Part shown: positions 4,971-11,200 of the stretch, in pieces | How the letters are laid out: each line of letters starts with the position of its first letter | How positions within the stretch are numbered: the first letter of the stretch is position 1 | NCBI GenBank assembly: GCA_017446125.1 | Contig: JAFSRL010000055.1 | Span: 1 to 12,594 of the forward strand | Length of the DNA: 12,594 bases | Direction: 5' to 3' | DNA from: Lachnospiraceae bacterium | GTDB taxonomy: Bacteria > Bacillota > Clostridia > Lachnospirales > Lachnospiraceae | Notes under the pieces: generated by a model | Seen by the model: only the letters and a program-made list of their open reading frames with translations | Told to the model about the DNA's origin: nothing | The model's database searches: none | Translations under genes and position numbers: made by a program

Positions 4971-7553
4971 TCACCGTACATCCGCCACAAGCTCCCCGTC
5001 CTTCACATCAAACGTAATCACATCGTGCGGATTCACGCGGTCCTCTAAGATTAACTTCGCGGAGAGCGTTTCCACGTACTTCTGAATATAGCGCTTCAAC
5101 GGGCGCGCACCATAGGTCGGGTCGTAGGCGTGGTCGACGACGTAATGCGCTGCGGCGTCCGTGAGTGCGATCGTCACCTCGCGCTCCGCAAGACGCTTGT
5201 TCAAGTCCTTCACGATCAGGTCGACGATGCCCGTGATGTTTTCCTTCGTCAGCGGCTTGAACATAATGATCTCATCCAGGCGGTTCAAAAATTCCGGACG
5301 GAAGTGCGCACGCAGTTCGTTCATCGTTGCTTCTTCGGCCTCGCCCGAAATGGTGCCGTCGTCGTTCACGCCATCCAACAGGTAATGTGCGCCGATGTTG
5401 CTGGTCATGATCAGGATCGTGTTTTTGAAGTCGACCGTCCGGCCCTGCGAGTCGGTGATGCGTCCGTCGTCGAGCACCTGCAAGAGGATGTTGAAGACGT
5501 CGGGGTGCGCCTTTTCGATTTCGTCAAACAACACGACCGCGTAGGGCTTGCGGCGCACCGCCTCCGTGAGCTGTCCGCCTTCGTCGTAGCCCACGTAGCC
5601 GGGAGGCGCTCCGATTAAGCGCGACACGGAAAACTTCTCCATGTACTCCGACATGTCGATGCGCACGATGTTGTTCTCATTGTCGAAGAGGCTCTCCGCA
5701 AGGGATTTGGCGAGCTCCGTTTTTCCGACGCCTGTGGGGCCCAGGAAGAGGAAGCTGCCGATCGGTTTCGACGGATCCTTGATGCCTGCCTTCGAGCGCA
5801 TGATGGCCTCTGCGACCTTGGTAACCGCTTCATCCTGCCCGACAACACGCCTGTGCAGCTCCTCCGGCAGGTGCAGGGTTTTTGCGCGTTCGGATTCCGT
5901 CAGCTTCGCGACGGGAATGCCGGTCCACTTCGAAATGATGCGCGCGATTTCGTCTTCGCTTACGCGCTCATGTACGAGCTTTTGGTCCAGGCTGCGGACA
6001 CGCTCCGATTCCACCTCTAACTGCTTCTTTAAATCCGGCAGCTTGCCGTAGGTTAGCTCCGCCGCCTTTTCGAGGTCGCCGTCACGCTGCGCAATCTGAA
6101 TCTGTGTATTCACCGCGTCGATTTCCTCGCGCAAATCGCCCAGCTTTTCGACCGCGTCCTTTTCGTTCTGCCACTGCGCCTTACGCGTCTCAAATTCATC
6201 GCGCAGCTCCGCGAGCTCCTTCTGCAATGCCTCTAAGCGTCCGGCGCTTAAGGAATCGTTTTCTTTTTTGAGGGAGACCTCTTCGATCTGCATCTGCAAA
6301 ATCTTGCGGTTCATCTCATCCATTTCCGCCGGCATCGAATCCAGCTCCGTCTTCACAAGCGCGCAGGCTTCATCCACCAAATCGATTGCCTTGTCCGGCA
6401 AAAAGCGGTCAGAGATATAGCGGTTGCTTAAGGTCGCCGCCGCAACGAGGGCATTGTCCGTAATCTCGACACCGTGATACGCTTCGTAGCGTTCCTGAAT
6501 GCCGCGCAGAATGGAAATCGTGTCTTCGACTGTGGGCTCAAGCACCTGTACCGGCTGGAAGCGGCGCTCCAAGGCCGCGTCCTTTTCGATGTATTCGCGG
6601 TACTCGTTTAAGGTCGTCGCACCGATGCAGTGCAGCTCACCGCGCGCCAGCATTGGTTTTAACATATTGCCGGCATCCAGCGCGCCATCAGTCTTGCCCG
6701 CGCCCATGATGGTGTGCAGCTCGTCGATGAAGAGCAGGATTTCCCCGTCGGACGCCTTCACGTCCTCAAGGACCGCCTTCAAACGTTCTTCGAATTCACC
6801 GCGGTATTTGGCGCCCGCCACCAGCGCTCCCATGTCGAGGGAGAAGACCTTTTTGTCCTGTAAGCTGCCGGGGACATCGCCCGCCGCAATGCGTTCCGCA
6901 AGCGCTTCCACGACCGCCGTCTTACCGACACCGGGCTCGCCGATGAGCACCGGATTGTTCTTCGTCTTGCGCGACAAAATGCGGATTACGTTTCGAATCT
7001 CCGCGTCGCGCCCGATCACCGGATCAAGCTTTCCGTTCTTTGCCTTCTCGACCAGCTCCGTACCGTACTTTTCGAGCGTGTCATAGGTCGCCTCCGGATT
7101 GTCGCTCGTCACCTTGTGATTGCCGCGCACCTCCTGCAGCGCCAGTAAGAAGCGGTCGCGCGTGATGCCGTACTCCCGGAAGATTTCCTTGATCTCCCTG
7201 TTCGGGTGCTTGATCATGGCAAGCAGAAGATGTTCGACAGACACATACTCATCGCCCAGTGCCTTCGCTTCGTCTTCCGCCCCGTTCAGGGTTTTGTTTA
7301 GATCCGCGCCCACGTACGGCTGGCCCCCGGAGACCTTCGTGCGCTTGTTTAAGCCCTGCTCGACGCGATTAATGAAGGAGGGCTTATCGATGCCCATCTT
7401 CTCGACGAGCTTTAAGATTAAGCTGTCCTCGATGGTTAAAAGGGCGTATAGCAGGTGCTCCTCTTCGAGCTCCTGGTTGCCGTAATCGCTCGCGATCTTT
7501 TCGCAGTTCTGTACCGCCTCGACGGATTTTTGGGTGAATTTCTGGATGTTCAT
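4971..7553 (-). CDS. clpB: ATP-dependent chaperone ClpB (Hsp100 disaggregase)
   Basis: This 860-residue cytoplasmic AAA+ disaggregase forms hexamers that pull polypeptides out of aggregates together with DnaK. Domains run in order: two N-terminal Clp repeats (about 1-145), and AAA1 with Walker A GEPGVGKT (205-212), Walker B LLFIDELH (273-280) and pore residue Tyr250 in KYRGEFEER. The long coiled-coil middle domain (about 410-530) identifies ClpB rather than ClpC/ClpA. AAA2 has Walker A GPTGVGKT (605-612), Walker B VVLFDEIEKAH (673-683), pore loop GYVGY (652-656) and sensor-2 GARPLKRYI (815-823). No ClpP-docking loop is seen, as expected. Length is normal for the family. ATG at 7553 follows AAGGGAGAC. 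It stands alone on the minus strand, convergent with the symporter. No CIRCE or CtsR-type operator is recognisable upstream. Confidence 0.98.
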   Translation of the reverse strand: MNIQKFTQKSVEAVQNCEKIASDYGNQELEEEHLLYALLTIEDSLILKLVEKMGIDKPSFINRVEQGLNKRTKVSGGQPYVGADLNKTLNGAEDEAKALGDEYVSVEHLLLAMIKHPNREIKEIFREYGITRDRFLLALQEVRGNHKVTSDNPEATYDTLEKYGTELVEKAKNGKLDPVIGRDAEIRNVIRILSRKTKNNPVLIGEPGVGKTAVVEALAERIAAGDVPGSLQDKKVFSLDMGALVAGAKYRGEFEERLKAVLEDVKASDGEILLFIDELHTIMGAGKTDGALDAGNMLKPMLARGELHCIGATTLNEYREYIEKDAALERRFQPVQVLEPTVEDTISILRGIQERYEAYHGVEITDNALVAAATLSNRYISDRFLPDKAIDLVDEACALVKTELDSMPAEMDEMNRKILQMQIEEVSLKKENDSLSAGRLEALQKELAELRDEFETRKAQWQNEKDAVEKLGDLREEIDAVNTQIQIAQRDGDLEKAAELTYGKLPDLKKQLEVESERVRSLDQKLVHERVSEDEIARIISKWTGIPVAKLTESERAKTLHLPEELHRRVVGQDEAVTKVAEAIMRSKAGIKDPSKPIGSFLFLGPTGVGKTELAKSLAESLFDNENNIVRIDMSEYMEKFSVSRLIGAPPGYVGYDEGGQLTEAVRRKPYAVVLFDEIEKAHPDVFNILLQVLDDGRITDSQGRTVDFKNTILIMTSNIGAHYLLDGVNDDGTISGEAEEATMNELRAHFRPEFLNRLDEIIMFKPLTKENITGIVDLIVKDLNKRLAEREVTIALTDAAAHYVVDHAYDPTYGARPLKRYIQKYVETLSAKLILEDRVNPHDVITFDVKDGELVADVR

Positions 7554-7578
7554 AATGTCTCCCTTCGGTCGCCATCAC

Positions 7579-7596
7579 ACTTGTTCTATTACAAGT
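7579..7596. promoter_or_regulatory. Inverted repeat ACTTGT-N6-ACAAGT at the clpB transcription start
   Basis: Perfect 6-bp arms (7579-7584 and 7591-7596) flank six bases. The palindrome overlaps the clpB -10 and the predicted start of transcription, a position where a bound repressor would block initiation. It is not a CIRCE element. It could equally be a weak leader hairpin. Confidence 0.4.
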
Positions 7597-7621
7597 ATAA
7601 CACTGATTTATGTGATGTCAA
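7594..7621 (-). promoter_or_regulatory. Sigma-A promoter of clpB
   Basis: On the minus strand, a consensus TTGACA (7621-7616) is followed by a 16-base spacer and TATACT (7599-7594). Transcription would start near 7587, giving a leader of about 34 bases to the ATG at 7553. Its near-consensus boxes suggest a substantial basal level under the housekeeping sigma factor. Confidence 0.75.
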
Positions 7622-7643
7622 TAGGTTTTTATCGTTAAAATAA

Positions 7644-7761
7644 TCATTGTATTCCCTGCGCTCGAATGCTATCATATTTCTCAAGCAGTATTATTTCCGA
7701 AAACGCTTCTTGATCAAACAGATCTTCTATGAGTAATTCTGAAATTTCTGCTGTGAAACCC
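7644..7761 (-). other. Possible small ORF or gene relic (39 codons, minus strand)
   Basis: Downstream of an in-frame ATG at 7760, this minus-strand frame reads MGFTAEISELL, then IEDLFDQEAF, then SEIILLEKYD, ending SIRAQGIQ and a stop at 7644. The composition looks like an ordinary acidic helical protein. The longer upstream frame (from 7937) runs antisense through the coiled-coil gene and reads like noise. No ribosome site precedes the ATG. It may be the C-terminal remnant of a lost gene, a tiny gene, or chance. I do not recognise it. Confidence 0.2.
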
Positions 7762-7768
7762 ATTTTAT

Positions 7769-7829
7769 GGCAGGAGTTTCGTATTATCGGAGGAAGCAAA
7801 GAACCTCCTGCCCGTTCAAAGAAGGAGGT
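7769..7829 (+). promoter_or_regulatory. Leader with two mutually exclusive hairpins, one masking the ribosome site
   Basis: Hairpin 1 pairs 7769-7780 (GGCAGGAGTTTC) with 7801-7812 (GAACCTCCTGCC), 11 of 12 positions, over a 20-base loop. Hairpin 2 pairs ACCTCCT (7803-7809) with AGGAGGT (7823-7829), the ribosome site of the gene starting at 7834. Because both use 7803-7809, formation of hairpin 1 frees the ribosome site while hairpin 2 hides it. This is the layout of a translational switch. It is a sequence-based inference; no ligand or trigger is apparent. Confidence 0.4.
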
Positions 7830-7833
7830 GTCT

Positions 7834-8190
7834 ATGGAAGAAAGGAAACAAAACACAATGTCACCGGAAAACATGGCTCTACTTGACGCAATCGAAGAAC
7901 GACTGATTCCCAAGATTGAAGAACGGCTGGTTCCCAAAATAGAGGAACGTTTTGCTCCACGCTTTGAGGCTATCGACCAGCGCTTTGAAGCAATCGATCA
8001 GCGCTTTGAAGCAATCGATCAGCGCTTTGAGGCAATGGATCACAAAATTGACGTGTTAGGTGTTCGTCTGGAAAAAAAGATTGATAAAAACTACGCTGTA
8101 TTGGATAAACTATTCCTGTATCTTGACGAGCGTCGCGCGGAAGACAGCGAACGTATTATTCGGTTGGAACAACGTATCGGGAATCGATAA
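7834..8190 (+). CDS. Small coiled-coil repeat protein, unknown function
   Basis: This is a 118-residue hydrophilic protein that I do not recognise as a named family. ATG at 7834 is chosen because of the strong AGAAGGAGGTG at 7820-7830; the same frame is open back to an ATG at 7729, but that one has no ribosome site. After a polar start come three octads of the type IEERLIPK (20-43) and then four heptads FEAIDQR (44-71, the last one FEAMDHK). A helical C-terminal half (KIDVLGVRLEKKIDKNYAVL... to EQRIGNR) continues the charged heptad pattern. The whole is probably one long coiled coil that self-associates. No signal or membrane segment is present. It stands alone between clpB and the surface-protein gene in an AT-rich patch, which may indicate acquisition. 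It ends 14 bases before a terminator hairpin. Confidence 0.7.
   Translation: MEERKQNTMSPENMALLDAIEERLIPKIEERLVPKIEERFAPRFEAIDQRFEAIDQRFEAIDQRFEAMDHKIDVLGVRLEKKIDKNYAVLDKLFLYLDERRAEDSERIIRLEQRIGNR
7960..8043 (+). repeat. Four tandem 21-bp repeats in the coiled-coil gene
   Basis: Units lie at 7960-7980, 7981-8001, 8002-8022 and 8023-8043, each encoding RFEAIDQ or a near variant. Units 2 and 3 are identical at DNA level, and units 1 and 4 differ at a few positions. Exact identity of the central pair suggests recent duplication or unequal crossing-over. Each unit adds one heptad, so copy-number change would lengthen the coiled coil in frame. Confidence 0.9.
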
Positions 8191-8204
8191 GACGATTCAA
8201 AGTA

Positions 8205-8229
8205 AAGGCTCCGGTTAACCCGGAGCCTT
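8205..8229. terminator. Bidirectional intrinsic terminator
   Basis: A perfect 10-bp stem, AAGGCTCCGG with CCGGAGCCTT (8205-8214 and 8220-8229), closes a TTAAC loop. On the plus strand it follows the coiled-coil gene and is trailed by TAGTTCTTAATTT. On the minus strand it follows the surface-protein stop at 8240 and is trailed by TACTTT. Its position between two convergent stops fits termination of both. Confidence 0.85.
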
Positions 8230-8239
8230 AGTTCTTAAT

Positions 8240-11200
8240 TTACCTGCGGTACAACCGCCTTCTGCTGCGTCTCTCTCTCACGCGGATGGACGAGATTAAT
8301 TCGTACAAGCCGAAGAGTCCAAGCCCCGCGCTGCCCATCATGCGGTACATGCCGGGGTCGCCGGTTCTGGGCATATCCGGCTTGCCGCTGGAGCCGCTGC
8401 CGCTGCCTGAACCTGAGCCGGAGTTCGTGCTGCCGCTGCCGCCTCCGGAGCCGGACGCGCCGGTCGTGGCATTTGTGGAGCCGCTTCCGGAAGCGCCGGT
8501 CGACGCGTTCGTCGCACCGGAGTTTGTGGTGCCGCTTGTTGCGCCCGTCGTTGCGCCGGTTGCACCCGAAGCGCCGGTCGTGGCGTTCGTCGCTGCGGTC
8601 GTTGCGGTCGAAGCACTCGTTGCCGGATTCGGATTCGTCGCCTGGTCATAGTAGAGAATCGCGTAATCCGTGAAGTGCGTCGTATCAAACTGGATTTCCT
8701 GAATGCCGTTGTTAATCTTCTCGCGCACCGGAATCGTCTTCTCAAGCTGCGTATGCGAGTTGCGCTGGAAGGTGACGACCCGCAGTCTGTGGTTCGGATT
8801 CGTAAGGTCCATGCTGCGCGGCGCACGGACCGTGATGGTCGTCGTGCCGTGGTCCGTCTCATCCTGACCGCCGGTTCTCTGATCCTTGAAGACGATGTCG
8901 TACACCACATGCTCCTTGTACCAGTTGAGCTCATTGTCTGCGTTGACCACAGGCATCAGCTCCGGTCCCGAGGAATCCTTCAGAATCAGATAACGGTTCT
9001 CCGTAAAGTTGGGCTCATTGGAAACAATCGCAGAAGCATCCGCTCCGTTCTTGCTGGCATCTGAGCGCTGATCGAGTACCAGGAACTCAATGGGTTCGAC
9101 CGGTGTCGGGGTGTAGAGCATTCCGTATTCGCCGTTCCCGTAGCCGTTGGTTTTTCTGTCCCTTCCGATATTTCTGCCGATTGTAAACTGATATACCTTC
9201 GCACCGGCCACATTCGGGTCATCAATCTTACTCCCTCCAATCGTTGTGCTGTCAAGCACGTTCCCAACGCCGTCATTATAATACGTCATGATGCCGGTTA
9301 CCGTGCCGGTAGTCTCATCCCATGTGACGGCACTCGACCCGCTCCCTGTCTGTGCGGGAACCGGAAGTATCACGGACAAATCGTCCGAATAATCATTCAC
9401 TTCGTTTCCGTCGTAATCCCTGAGCGTTACCAGGTAAGACTTCACCGCCTTGCCGCCGGATGTGGAGACAAGCGGGTCTGTCAGCACCGGATTGCCGGGG
9501 TCGGAAATCGTCAGGGTATAGCCCGCATAACGCGTCTGATCCAGGGTTGTTCCGAAGGTCGCACTCACCGTTCCGGTCTTATCGCTGCGGTTGTCAATCA
9601 CCTTCAGCGGCTCCCTCGAAAGGTCCGGCGTGTAGACGAAGGCGACCTCTCCGTTTTTGGTTAAATCAAACTCAAAGCTCGGAATGCCACCGGGTGTTGT
9701 CATTGCGGGCGAGCCGAAGGCCTCATCCTTGTATCTGCGTCCACCTGTGATTTCCTCATAACGCATCGCCTCGACACTGCCATTATTCAAATCCCAGTTA
9801 ATGTTTCCGGAGCTGTGAGATATTTCCGTCAGCACGGGCATTGTGACACGCAATGCACCCAGACTGCTGATTACCGGAGGCTCTACCACGTTGCCGCTGG
9901 GATCATAAAGCGTAAAGTTGTACACCGTGATTTCCTTCTGGTCTGTGCCGCCGATGGTAACCAACGGGTCCAGACCGGTTGCATTTGTTGTAAAGTTTGT
10001 GTGCGCAACCTGTTCTACCTTTAATTTATAGCCGCCGGCCTCTGTCTTGCCCTCATAACTCGCCAATAAGCCGGTGTCTATTCTCCAGGTGTCCTGACTG
10101 GATTCCGTGGTGACATTGTTTTCATCCCAGATAACTTCAAACTCTGCACCGACAACATAATCAGGCTCCGTATAAATCAGGGCAACCTGGCCGTTACGCT
10201 CCAATAAGAACTCCACAGTTTCGATGTTCCCCGGCTTGATTGAATAACTGAATGCATCATCCTTGACATTCGTTCCGGCATCGTCTTTATAGCGAAGCGC
10301 CTCAACCGCAGTATTATTCCGCACCAGCCATGTTACCGTTCCACTACTGTCCTCGGTTTGATACGGGACGGGAATGGTGACAGTCAGGGGTGTCGAAGGG
10401 TAGTTGCTTTCAGGCACAGGATTTCTCTTGGAATCCTTTAAAGTAAGATTATATACTTTAATATGCTGCTTATTGCTCAATGTCACAACCGGACTTGTTC
10501 CTCCGGTAAACCCGGTCGTGTCAGTCACATCTTCGATTTCCAGAATCATCCCGTCAAAGCGACTGTCTCCGTTATATGTTGTTGTAAATGTTGTCGAGGT
10601 CTTACGTCCTCTGTCCTCCACGCTCAGGCTGTCCGTGTCGCGCTTGTCGACAAACTCAAACGGCAATGCCAGATTCGCAGCAGCATCTTTCGGTACGTAC
10701 AGGAAGCCGAACTCTGAGAAGTGTGTCACTGTGAATTCCACGCATTTTGCAGCCCCAACATCTGTAAGGCTGTATGCCACCGATTCCACAGAGCCAGTCC
10801 CGCTTCCATCCACATAACCATCAGGGGTTGTATAGGCGAACAGTTCACCCTCAGTCGCATCCGGATCCCCTGCTGCATTCATTGCATCCGTCACTTCTGT
10901 AGGTAACGGGACACGAATATTCAACCGGTGATCATTAATCCCGGGGATTGCTGTTTTTGGTTCCACAGTCGTACCGTCATCATACATCAGCTTAATGTCG
11001 TATCCGCTAAAGGTGTAGCCCTGAATTGTGGAAAGCTGTGTCAATAACATCCTCAGCTCAGCCAAAGGCTTATCATCTTCTATTTCAAGATAATAGTCCT
11101 CGTACTTTGTTGTGTCCACCGCCGTCGTGGTATTTGCAAATCCGGCTCTCAGTGTGTTTGAATATGGTTTCGGATCCTGCCTACTGTCTTTGATATAGAA

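Noticed and set aside
4637..4990. Open frames on both strands in the symporter/clpB spacer
   Set aside because: They are composed of the hairpin repeats, have no ribosome sites or recognisable domains, and one runs into clpB.
5130..7086. Long plus-strand frames opposite clpB (for example 5130-5618 and 6499-7086)
   Set aside because: Typical antisense shadows of a GC-rich conserved gene; no ribosome sites and Ser/Arg-rich nonsense composition.
7729..7833. Extended N-terminus of the coiled-coil protein from ATG 7729
   Set aside because: No ribosome site upstream; the strong AGAAGGAGGTG at 7820-7830 points to 7834, and the 35 upstream codons include no coiled-coil pattern.
7960..8043. CRISPR array suggested by regularly repeated units
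   Set aside because: Units are directly abutting 21-bp coding repeats in frame, with no spacers and no cas genes.
8286..8651. Plus-strand Pro/Val/Glu-rich open frame opposite the surface-protein stalk
   Set aside because: It is the complement of Gly/Ser/Thr/Ala-rich coding repeats, lacks a ribosome site and would be entirely antisense to a clear gene.
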